DNA from: Candidatus Woesearchaeota archaeon
GTDB lineage: Archaea; Nanobdellota; Nanobdellia; Woesearchaeales; UBA11576
Length of the DNA stretch: 10,001 nucleotides
Reading direction: 5' to 3'
Assembly: GCA_030591125.1 (NCBI GenBank)
Contig: JAUVBP010000031.1
Span: 1-10,001, forward strand
Shown here in pieces: positions 1-5,409 of the stretch (positions are counted from its first letter, which is position 1; every line of letters begins with the position of its first letter). The translations under genes and the position numbers were made by a program. Under the pieces are notes generated by a model that was not told the origin of the DNA, did not search any database, and saw only the letters and a program-made list of their open reading frames with translations.

Positions 1-432
1 ATCCTTATGACTTTCAATGAGGTCATCGACATGAGGCTCTGCACCAATGAGACTAATGTCCAGGTCCGCCTTGAGTTCGAGCTTACGACAGGAGAGGACA
101 GTAATCTTAACATATTCCTGCACGAAGGTGACGTCGACAGTGTCCTTGACTACCCTGTTGAGCCTATCGTGGGGATGACAGATATCCTGGACACTATCTC
201 ATCTAAGCAGGTCGCACGCATGAGGGGTAAGGATTATGGTTATCTGAAGCAGCTGTTCAATTATCCTGCTGCGAGAGATTTCAATGTGACTGTCGAGAGC
301 AGCGTGATCAACGCCACTTACGGACTTCCTCAGCCTGGTGTCGCAGATGTATATGCGAGGAAGATTGAAGGGTACATACTTGGAGAGGATTATGACACGG
401 AGCGGGTCCTGATCACTCTGTCGATATGGTGA
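1..432 (+). CDS. C-terminal part of a probable pseudopilin-like surface protein (5' end outside window)
   Basis: The frame is open from the first base. The first ATG (position 7) need not be the true start, because no stop separates it from the window edge. The visible ~143 residues have no membrane segment. They look like an extracellular beta-rich domain: alternating hydrophobic residues, a possible N-glycosylation sequon (NET) near the beginning, and a hydrophobic end (LITLSIW). The next gene encodes a protein with a pilin-like N-terminal helix and a similar short beta-rich C-terminus. I therefore infer that this is a sister protein whose N-terminal helix lies upstream of the window. I do not recognise a named family. 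The stop codon overlaps the ribosome binding site of the next gene, so the two are probably co-transcribed. Confidence 0.6.
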   Translation: MLMTFNEVIDMRLCTNETNVQVRLEFELTTGEDSNLNIFLHEGDVDSVLDYPVEPIVGMTDILDTISSKQVARMRGKDYGYLKQLFNYPAARDFNVTVESSVINATYGLPQPGVADVYARKIEGYILGEDYDTERVLITLSIW

Positions 433-433
433 T
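428..433 (+). promoter_or_regulatory. Shine-Dalgarno GGTGAT for the 437 gene
   Basis: GGTGAT is a six-base match to the SD consensus. It lies across the stop codon of the preceding gene, 3 nt before the ATG at 437, and it supports that start. Confidence 0.6.
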
Positions 434-436
434 ATT

Positions 437-811
437 ATGAGATGTGCAAGAAAGAAAGCATACATGAGGACTCTTGAGGCATTCTTTGCTTTTTTCCTCA
501 CGTTCATCTTCGTCGTCTTCATAGTGCTGAAAGGGGTGAGCATCAAAGCAGGGCACGACCCGCTTGATGTGCTCTCTGCTCTTGAGCAGCGTGATGACTT
601 CAGGACGTGTGTCTATGAGAGCAACACTTCATGTCTCGAGGATCTTGCGCGGCCGTTTGTTCCGATGACGTATAATCTTAGGATGTCGATCAACTCTCCT
701 GATCCTTTTAAAGGAGCAAAGGATATTTATACCGAGACTCTTTTTGTAGTGTCGAACCAGACGAGCGATTACAAGGTGGTGTACATGTATTACTGGCTCG
801 TGTCTGGTTAA
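437..811 (+). CDS. Pseudopilin-like single-span membrane protein
   Basis: This 124-residue protein begins with a basic stretch (MRCARKKAYMR) followed by a very hydrophobic helix at residues ~13-31. A glutamate (E14) sits at the head of the helix. If cleavage occurred after Y9, that Glu would be at +5, as in type IV pilins and archaeal class III signal peptides. The outer part (35-124) has two cysteines eight residues apart (C58, C66) that could form a disulfide, a possible N-glycosylation sequon at N63-T-S, and a beta-rich tail. The likely site is the cell surface, anchored by or assembled through the N-terminal helix. Pilin-type processing is an inference; a plain signal anchor is the alternative. 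The gene follows the preceding one by 4 nt and has a good SD. M10 is a possible alternative start. Confidence 0.6.
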   Translation: MRCARKKAYMRTLEAFFAFFLTFIFVVFIVLKGVSIKAGHDPLDVLSALEQRDDFRTCVYESNTSCLEDLARPFVPMTYNLRMSINSPDPFKGAKDIYTETLFVVSNQTSDYKVVYMYYWLVSG

Positions 812-817
812 GAGGTG
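812..817 (+). promoter_or_regulatory. Shine-Dalgarno GAGGTG for the 824 gene
   Basis: GAGGTG starts within 1 nt of the preceding stop codon and is 6 nt from ATG 824 but only 3 nt from ATG 821. The spacing favours 824. Confidence 0.6.
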
Positions 818-823
818 TTCATG

Positions 824-1264
824 ATGAAGGTCGAGATCGATACTGAAAATGCTTCTAAAGAAGAATTGAAACATCTTGCTGCAATGCTCCACGCATTATC
901 TGGTGAAGCTGATAGGAGTCTTTCGATGACTGGCACGAGAAGCTCAGTGACATCAGAGCCTTCGGCAACCAAGAACATCTTTGATGATCCTGCACCTTCA
1001 GGAGGATTGTTCGGGATGTTCGGAGACAGTTCACCTTCAACACCAGAACCAGTATCGACGGTTACAGCACCTGCAGCAGACCCTGCTCAGGATGCGCCTT
1101 CAGGAGACTTGTTCTCAATCTTCAACTCAGACCCTTCACCAGCACCTGTAACAGGGTCATCAGTTGTAGAATCATACGGAACTGTAGCGGGTGTTGAAGA
1201 AGAGGATGCAACGCCGACGACTGCAGAGGACATCATTGATGATGATAGGATAGTCCCTTACTGA
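824..1264 (+). CDS. Small acidic low-complexity protein, conserved-hypothetical type
   Basis: The protein has 146 residues. I chose the ATG at 824 over GTG 815 and ATG 821 because an SD (GAGGTG, 812-817) lies 6 nt upstream of it. Residues 1-27 form a short structured head, a beta strand (MKVEIDT) then a charged helix (SKEELKHLAAMLHALS). The rest is a disordered linker rich in Ser, Pro, Thr, Asp and Glu. It carries two similar short motifs, PSGGLFGMFGD (58-68) and PSGDLFSIFNSD (92-103), with a partial third (NIFDDPAPSG, 51-60). The tail is acidic and ends DDDRIVPY. There is no membrane segment, so it is probably cytosolic. I cannot assign a function. The LF-x-x-F motifs in a disordered tail suggest short linear binding sites for a partner. 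It lies between the pseudopilin-like genes and archease. Confidence 0.65.
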   Translation: MKVEIDTENASKEELKHLAAMLHALSGEADRSLSMTGTRSSVTSEPSATKNIFDDPAPSGGLFGMFGDSSPSTPEPVSTVTAPAADPAQDAPSGDLFSIFNSDPSPAPVTGSSVVESYGTVAGVEEEDATPTTAEDIIDDDRIVPY

Positions 1265-1281
1265 ATAGGATACTGATTGAT

Positions 1282-1695
1282 ATGGAAAAATACAGGTTCT
1301 TCGACAAGATAACCTCTGACGTATTGTTTGAGGCATACGGGAAAGATCTCGCAGAAGTTTTCGTAAATGCTGCTGAAGCCATGTTCTCAGTGATATGCAA
1401 GCTAGAGCAGATAGAGGCAAAGCAGGAGAAGACTGTCGAGATCAAGTCAGATTCTGTGAAAGGTCTGATGGTGGAATGGCTTCAGACCCTGATAGCAGAA
1501 GTAGACATATCAGAGATGTTCTTCTCAAAGTTCGAGATCACTGAGATAGATGAGACTCATCTCAAGGCGACAATACATGGCGAGCCTATCTCTGCTGAGA
1601 AAGGCGAGACTGTCGTGAAAGCCGTTACGTATCACCAGTACGAGTTCAAGAAGACTGATGAAGGGTATATGTGTAGAGTAAGTCTTGATATCTGA
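1282..1695 (+). CDS. Archease (RtcB tRNA-ligase activating protein)
   Basis: Archease is a small metal-binding protein that helps guanylylate the RNA ligase RtcB and keeps it turning over in tRNA exon joining. This 137-residue protein has normal family length. It shows the N-terminal block TSDVLFEAYGKDLAEVFVNA (11-30), a helix with W66 before QTLIAEV, and the C-terminal block VKAVTYHQYEF followed by a final SLDI. The two aspartates expected at the metal site correspond to D13 and D136. Most archeases read (D/E)H-T-A-D in the first block; here it is DKITSD, with Lys for His and one extra residue. It lies 17 nt after the acidic protein gene, with no clear SD or promoter of its own, so it is probably the last gene of that operon. 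An intron-containing tRNA is 5 kb downstream; rtcB is not in the window. Confidence 0.9.
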   Translation: MEKYRFFDKITSDVLFEAYGKDLAEVFVNAAEAMFSVICKLEQIEAKQEKTVEIKSDSVKGLMVEWLQTLIAEVDISEMFFSKFEITEIDETHLKATIHGEPISAEKGETVVKAVTYHQYEFKKTDEGYMCRVSLDI

Positions 1696-1773
1696 TGTTT
1701 CAGGTAGACAGTTTCTTAGGCAGGTAATTGAACTTGTATTCTATTTACCCCTGCAATCATTTCACCAATACAA

Positions 1774-1781
1774 TTATAAAA
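1774..1781 (+). promoter_or_regulatory. TATA box of the GNAT gene
   Basis: TTATAAAA is centred about 25 nt before the ATG at 1803, the archaeal spacing that places transcription start at or next to the start codon. It implies a leaderless mRNA and argues for the 1803 start rather than a longer TTG-initiated frame from 1728. Confidence 0.6.
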
Positions 1782-1802
1782 CCCGGCAATAAACAAGAAC
1801 AG

Positions 1803-2303
1803 ATGACTATAATGACGACCACGGACTTCATCTTAAGGCCGCTCAGGCTTGATGATGCAGAACTCTATTTTGAGGTCATGCAGGATGAAGAGTCCCAAAA
1901 GAATATGAATAGTGTTCCGGATACTCTCGAAGAGGCAGAGCAGGATATCAAGGATCATCTGCAGCAGGTTGAAGAGAAGGATTCTGAATATTTCACCATT
2001 GAGATCGATGGAAAATATGCAGGTACTGTCGCTTTACAGCATCAGGACTATGATCCGGACTCAGATGAAGGCAGGGTCCATTTATGGATCCATCCAGGCC
2101 ATAGAAAAAAAGGTCTTGCTACAAGAGCGCTCAATGAAGTCTTAAGATATGGTTTTGAGAATAAGTTCAAGAGGATCTTTGCTCAGTGCAACGCCACAAA
2201 CAAAGGAGTCATCAAAATAAACAAAAAATTAGGATTTCAGAAAGTAAAGACCTTCATCAATGAACATGGTGTTGAGAAGATACTGTGGGTCAAAGAAAAC
2301 TGA
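1803..2303 (+). CDS. GNAT family N-acetyltransferase, RimJ/RimL-like
   Basis: The protein has 166 residues. It starts with ILRPLRLDDAE (10-20), the usual first strand and helix of the RimJ/RimL-type acetyltransferase fold. The acetyl-CoA pyrophosphate loop is present as HPGHRKKGLATRAL (97-110, R-x-x-G-x-A). Near the end is NKKLGFQKV (140-148), typical of this family. Such enzymes transfer acetyl from acetyl-CoA to protein N-termini, side-chain amines or small molecules; the substrate cannot be read from sequence. I chose ATG 1803 because the TATA box spacing fits a leaderless transcript. ATG 1812 is also possible. The 25 residues encoded upstream (from TTG 1728) do not belong to the fold and overlap the promoter. 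It is separate from the archease operon and converges on deoxyhypusine synthase with only 7 nt between the stop codons. Confidence 0.85.
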   Translation: MTIMTTTDFILRPLRLDDAELYFEVMQDEESQKNMNSVPDTLEEAEQDIKDHLQQVEEKDSEYFTIEIDGKYAGTVALQHQDYDPDSDEGRVHLWIHPGHRKKGLATRALNEVLRYGFENKFKRIFAQCNATNKGVIKINKKLGFQKVKTFINEHGVEKILWVKEN

Positions 2304-2310
2304 TCCCTGA

Positions 2311-3327
2311 TCATTTCTTCTTACTCTCCCTATATCTCTTAGCGAACGTCGCAGCCACCATCAGAGGGAACACGACTGTAGCCTCACACTTTATCTTCAC
2401 ATTCGGCGCATTCACTTTCACTTTTGCCCAGCTCATGGCTTCCTGCTGGTTTCCCCCTGAGTCAGATGCATCAAACTCCTGCGCTGTCGTGATATAGACT
2501 GCGTAATCAACTCCATCAGCAAAGATGTTTGCATTCAGTATGTAATGCTTTGGCACGCCGCCTCCAAGAAGGATTGCTCCTTTCTTTTCCCAACTCATCA
2601 CAAGATCGACTATTTTCCTGTGGTCGCCGACGATATCTATCTGAAGGTCAGGCAGCTTATTGTGCTGGAAGTACATGAGGTCCCCTATCGATCCATCAGT
2701 CAGTGCAGGGCAGAATACTGGGATGTCGTTCTTTGCAGCCCAGTAGAGGAAAGAATCTTCATTCTCCACAGCAAGCCCTAACTGGTATGTGAACTCAGAG
2801 GTATTCAGTGGTTTTCCTTTCTTTTTCTGCAATGCGTATATCTTCTCGAAGAAAGGGTTCATGAACCTCTCGAAGTAGAGGTATCTGTCTGCTGGTGCGA
2901 AGATGTTGCCTATCCTCCCCACTCCTTTCTCGAATAGCATCCTTCCCGGCGCATCAAACGACCCGACGACAAATGGTTTCAGTGTCTTTATGACATCCTC
3001 TTCTACTGCTCCAGCAGATGTGACGATACAGTCTATGAACTTATTCTTGACAAGGAAGACAATCATCTCCCGCAGGCCTGATGATATGATGTTTGATGTC
3101 ATTGACAGGAATATCTTTGCCCCATCATCCATCATGGTGTTGATTATATCGATACCTCGGGACATCTCTGTGGCCTGTATACCTGTTGTTGCCATTGACG
3201 CGACAAACTTGTCGAAGTCAAATTCTTCTTCAAAGTTGTAGCCTTTGATCTTTGGATATTCATCTAGTGTTGCATAGGTCCTCACCCAGGAGGCCTGTTC
3301 TTCATAACATTCTGGTTTCTTATTCAT
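2311..3327 (-). CDS. dys: Deoxyhypusine synthase
   Basis: This NAD-dependent enzyme moves the aminobutyl group of spermidine (or a related polyamine) to one lysine of translation factor aIF5A, the first step of hypusine formation. The 338 residues cover the usual length. The active-site lysine, which forms the covalent intermediate, is K260 in LLGGGVPKHYILNAN (253-267). The strongly conserved NAD/polyamine-site block YAVYITTAQEFDASDSGG (275-292) follows. Other family blocks are TSNIISSGLREM (77-88), VTSAGAVEED (102-111) and PALTDGSIGD (207-216). I chose the ATG at 3327: an SD-like GGTGAG lies 6 nt upstream, and the earlier in-frame TTG (3372) adds 15 residues not typical of the family. A TATA box on this strand gives a leader of roughly 45 nt. 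The gene looks complete. Confidence 0.95.
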   Translation of the reverse strand: MNKKPECYEEQASWVRTYATLDEYPKIKGYNFEEEFDFDKFVASMATTGIQATEMSRGIDIINTMMDDGAKIFLSMTSNIISSGLREMIVFLVKNKFIDCIVTSAGAVEEDVIKTLKPFVVGSFDAPGRMLFEKGVGRIGNIFAPADRYLYFERFMNPFFEKIYALQKKKGKPLNTSEFTYQLGLAVENEDSFLYWAAKNDIPVFCPALTDGSIGDLMYFQHNKLPDLQIDIVGDHRKIVDLVMSWEKKGAILLGGGVPKHYILNANIFADGVDYAVYITTAQEFDASDSGGNQQEAMSWAKVKVNAPNVKIKCEATVVFPLMVAATFAKRYRESKKK

Positions 3328-3333
3328 GGTTCT

Positions 3334-3339
3334 CACCTT
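3334..3339 (-). promoter_or_regulatory. Shine-Dalgarno GGTGAG for deoxyhypusine synthase
   Basis: On the minus strand, GGTGAG precedes the ATG at 3327 by 6 nt and selects it over the upstream TTG. It is one of the few clear SD sites at a first gene in this window; most first genes here look leaderless. Confidence 0.6.
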
Positions 3340-3395
3340 GATCGTGATATTGGATTGAGTCAAATAACTCAAGAACGATTATTGATTGGTAATAT

Positions 3396-3403
3396 GTTTA
3401 TAG
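3396..3403 (-). promoter_or_regulatory. TATA box of deoxyhypusine synthase
   Basis: CTATAAAC is read on the minus strand. A transcription start about 25 nt downstream falls near 3374, leaving a leader of about 45 nt that contains the SD site. Confidence 0.5.
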
Positions 3404-3523
3404 AAGTCTAGATCCTGAAGTGCTTGTAAGCTGAATACACGAATGTGAATGCCATGTTAAAAAGAGACCAGAACCACTTTAAAAGCTTTTTGATACTCTC
3501 TATGCCGAAAACCATCCAAAACA

Positions 3524-3530
3524 TTTAAAA
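3524..3530 (+). promoter_or_regulatory. TATA box of the E1-like/ThiI operon
   Basis: TTTAAAA is centred 27 nt before the ATG at 3554, so transcription should begin close to the start codon (leaderless). A second TTTAAA-like site near 3478-3484 could be an additional weaker promoter. The rest of the 3404-3523 stretch shows no gene. Confidence 0.5.
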
Positions 3531-3540
3531 GACTTTCTCA

Positions 3541-3555
3541 ATGCCTTTTTGGCAT
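3541..3555 (+). repeat. Perfect palindrome ATGCC-TTTTT-GGCAT at the start of the E1-like gene
   Basis: Two 5-bp arms flank a T5 centre, with the right arm running into the ATG at 3554. It overlaps the predicted transcription start. It could be a small operator, or chance. Confidence 0.35.
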
Positions 3556-4546
3556 GGATGACCGCTATTCGCGCCAGGAAGTGCTCCCTCTCATAGGCAA
3601 TGAGGGGCAGGAGAAGCTAAGCAAGAGCTCTGTGGCAGTAGTTGGCTGTGGAGCTTTAGGCAGCGTGGCAGCTGAACTCCTCGCCCGGGCAGGTGTAGGT
3701 ACATTGACACTGATAGACCATGATGTCGTTGACCTGACAAACCTCCAGCGCCAGTCTCTCTACACAGAGGCAGACATATCCAAGCCAAAAGCATCTGTGC
3801 TCAAGACACATCTTGAAGAGATAAATAGCACTATATCGATAATAGCACAAGAGAAGCACCTTAACTTTGAGAACATATCATCTCTCCTGAAAGACTCAGA
3901 CTTGATACTTGACTGTACTGATAATATCGACACGCGACTCTTGATGAACGAGTTCTGTGTCAAGAACAAGCTGCCTTGGATACACTCCGCAGCTATCCAG
4001 GAGAAAGGTGTCGTGCTCAACATGCTTCCTGGAGGCCCTTGCTTCAAATGCATATTCCCTAAGATAGCACAGGCAGGTTCCTGTGAAGAGCTCGGCATAC
4101 TGAACTCGACGTCTCACATCACTGCAGCTACGCAGGTCACAGAAGCCATCAAGATCATCACAGGAAAGACTCCTGACTCGAATCTTATCCGTATCAACAC
4201 TTGGACACATGAGATTGAGAAGTTCCAGGTCAAGCGTATCCCTGAATGTCATGTGTGTAAAGAAGATTATAGACTTCTTGCAGGAGACATCCCTGACTTT
4301 ACGATAAATGAATGCAAGGCAAAGAAAGGATTCTCTGTAAAGCCGAAGCGCAATCTCAAGATGGATCTCAATAGCATCAAGGACAAGTTCAAGGTGACTA
4401 TGGATGCTTCAATACTTCTTATCATCGATTACGAGGGTGAGATAATAGTCCATGGTTTCGGTGAACTATTGTTCAAGGAGCTGAAGGACAAGGCACGCAT
4501 CCAGGAGATCGCTGATGAGATATACAAGGCAGGTGGTGTGAAGTGA
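3554..4546 (+). CDS. E1-like (ThiF/MoeB/UbaA family) adenylyltransferase
   Basis: These enzymes use ATP to adenylate the C-terminal glycine of a ubiquitin-like sulfur carrier (ThiS, MoaD or archaeal SAMP type) so that it can be thiocarboxylated or conjugated. The 330-residue protein has RYSRQ (4-8), the nucleotide loop GCGALGS (31-37), DHDVVDLTNLQRQ (55-67) and D123 in DCTDN for Mg-ATP. Two CxxC pairs for structural zinc are present (C163/C166 and C232/C235). C177 in GSCEELG matches the position of the ThiF/MoeB family cysteine implicated in thioester or persulfide transfer. Residues ~255-330 form a small extra C-terminal domain of a type seen in other ThiF-like proteins, with a DYEGEIIVHG strand-turn-strand and a final helix. 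The stop overlaps the start of a ThiI-like gene, so the two are probably made together. No sulfur carrier is in the window. Its exact substrate is not determinable. Confidence 0.88.
   Translation: MDDRYSRQEVLPLIGNEGQEKLSKSSVAVVGCGALGSVAAELLARAGVGTLTLIDHDVVDLTNLQRQSLYTEADISKPKASVLKTHLEEINSTISIIAQEKHLNFENISSLLKDSDLILDCTDNIDTRLLMNEFCVKNKLPWIHSAAIQEKGVVLNMLPGGPCFKCIFPKIAQAGSCEELGILNSTSHITAATQVTEAIKIITGKTPDSNLIRINTWTHEIEKFQVKRIPECHVCKEDYRLLAGDIPDFTINECKAKKGFSVKPKRNLKMDLNSIKDKFKVTMDASILLIIDYEGEIIVHGFGELLFKELKDKARIQEIADEIYKAGGVK
4531..4546 (+). promoter_or_regulatory. SD and 4-nt GTGA overlap coupling the E1-like gene to ThiI
   Basis: AGGTGGTG (4531-4538) lies inside the end of the E1-like gene, a few nt before the GTG start at 4543. 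That start overlaps the upstream stop as GTGA. This arrangement supports translational coupling and the non-ATG start. Confidence 0.65.
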
Positions 4547-5163
4547 AAAAAGCACTCACCCTCATCTCTTCAGGCATCGACTCTCCTGTAGCCACCTGGA
4601 TGATGATCCAGAAAGGTGTTGAGGTCATCGGAGTCCACTTCTCTAATGAGCCTCTTGCATTTGCAAGCCCGCGAGAGATGGCGATCAAGCTATCTAAGAA
4701 GCTTGGTGTGAAGAAGATGTTCATTGTCAAGCACGGTTCTCTTGTCCAGGTAGAGCTGATGCGTAACTGTGAGAACAAGGCAAGGTGCGTGCTCTGCAGG
4801 CGTATGATGTTCCGCATATCAGAGAAGATCGCTGAGCAGGAAGGGTGTGACTTCCTTTTGACCGGTGAGAATCTCGGTCAGGTAGCCTCACAGACTCTTG
4901 AGAATATGGTTGTGACTGATTCTGTCATCAAGATGCCTATACTCCGTCCGCTTCTCTGTAATGACAAGCAGGAGACCATCGATCTTGCCAAGGAGATAGG
5001 GACTTATGAGATGTCTATCGAAGCCGCTTCCTGCTGCAACGCAGTGCCGAAGAGTCCTTTGACTAAATCTCTCCGGTGGAAGATGGAAGCTGAGGAGAAG
5101 AAGATTGATGTTGATAAGATTGTCCAGGAAGCGGTTGATACCGCAGATGTCCTTGATCTATGA
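4543..5163 (+). CDS. thiI: Minimal ThiI-type tRNA 4-thiouridine synthase (PP-loop domain only)
   Basis: ThiI activates U8 of tRNA with ATP and installs sulfur to form 4-thiouridine. This 206-residue protein is only the catalytic PP-loop part. It has SSGIDSPVA (9-17) as the ATP loop, TGENLGQVASQT (107-118), ILRPL (133-137) and KSP (170-172). It lacks the N-terminal ferredoxin-like and THUMP domains that bind tRNA, and the C-terminal rhodanese domain of enterobacterial ThiI. C82 and C85 (RCVLC) and a later cysteine in SCCN (C164/C165) match the three-cysteine set known to bind a [3Fe-4S] cluster in methanogen ThiI. A cluster-dependent thiolation mechanism is therefore likely. GTG start, overlapping the E1-like gene by 4 nt with a strong SD. 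With no THUMP, tRNA recognition must come from elsewhere or differ; another thiolated substrate is possible. Confidence 0.85.
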   Translation: MKKALTLISSGIDSPVATWMMIQKGVEVIGVHFSNEPLAFASPREMAIKLSKKLGVKKMFIVKHGSLVQVELMRNCENKARCVLCRRMMFRISEKIAEQEGCDFLLTGENLGQVASQTLENMVVTDSVIKMPILRPLLCNDKQETIDLAKEIGTYEMSIEAASCCNAVPKSPLTKSLRWKMEAEEKKIDVDKIVQEAVDTADVLDL

Positions 5164-5255
5164 CCTTTTTCAGGCCTATTTCTATTGTCTCAAAAACCCC
5201 GTATTTTTAACTTCTCTGCGAAAGTGAATGCTTTAAAATGCACCCTGAAAAGGTC
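5162..5255. repeat. Spaced inverted repeat after thiI
   Basis: GACCTTTTTCAGG (5162-5174), overlapping the thiI stop, pairs with CCTGAAAAGGTC (5244-5255) except for one bulged T. About 69 nt lie between. The right arm is followed at once by a partial copy, CCTGAAA. It may shape the thiI transcript end. The 5164-5409 gap otherwise holds the DHH promoter and T-tract listed separately; I see no gene in it. Confidence 0.4.
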
Positions 5256-5307
5256 CTGAAACCCTCGAATTCGACCGCGTAACCCTTCCGGAAATGCGAT
5301 GAAAAGC

Positions 5308-5315
5308 TTTATATA
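5308..5315 (+). promoter_or_regulatory. TATA box of the DHH phosphoesterase gene
   Basis: TTTATATA is preceded by a purine-rich GAAAAG that could serve as a BRE. The predicted transcription start is near 5338, giving a leader of about 70 nt. A second AT-rich site, TATAATTA (5332-5339), could act instead and shorten the leader. Confidence 0.5.
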
Positions 5316-5373
5316 CCGCTACTTTTTCTAGTATAATTAGCTATTTGTGGTTGTGGTTTACTAACAAAAGGCC

Positions 5374-5394
5374 TTTATTTTTTTATTTTTTTTT
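5374..5394 (+). promoter_or_regulatory. Long T-tract (T3-A-T7-A-T9) in the DHH gene leader
   Basis: Nineteen of 21 bases are T. In archaea, T-tracts in the coding strand alone can end transcription. This one lies between the TATA box and the ATG at 5410. It may terminate read-through from upstream or attenuate the DHH transcript. The following TAGGT (5398-5402) provides a short SD, with AGGT 7 nt before the ATG. Confidence 0.5.
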
Positions 5395-5409
5395 ATCTAG
5401 GTTTACAAT

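Noticed and set aside
1728..1802. 25-residue N-terminal extension of the GNAT protein
   Set aside because: It needs a TTG start, overlaps the TATA box, and lies outside the acetyltransferase fold.
2903..3241. 112-codon + strand open frame inside deoxyhypusine synthase
   Set aside because: It is antisense to a clearly real conserved gene and has no recognisable motifs.
3328..3372. Extended N-terminus of deoxyhypusine synthase from a TTG at 3372
   Set aside because: The 15 extra residues are not typical of the family, while the ATG at 3327 has a well-spaced SD site.
5239..5283. 14-codon open frame after a TTTAAAA box in the thiI-DHH gap
   Set aside because: Too short, no SD, no family resemblance, and it overlaps an inverted repeat arm.
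5225..5305. Possible C/D box guide RNA (CTGA at 5245 and 5256, GATGA at 5299)
   Set aside because: The boxes are in the wrong order and spacing for a C/D sRNA.
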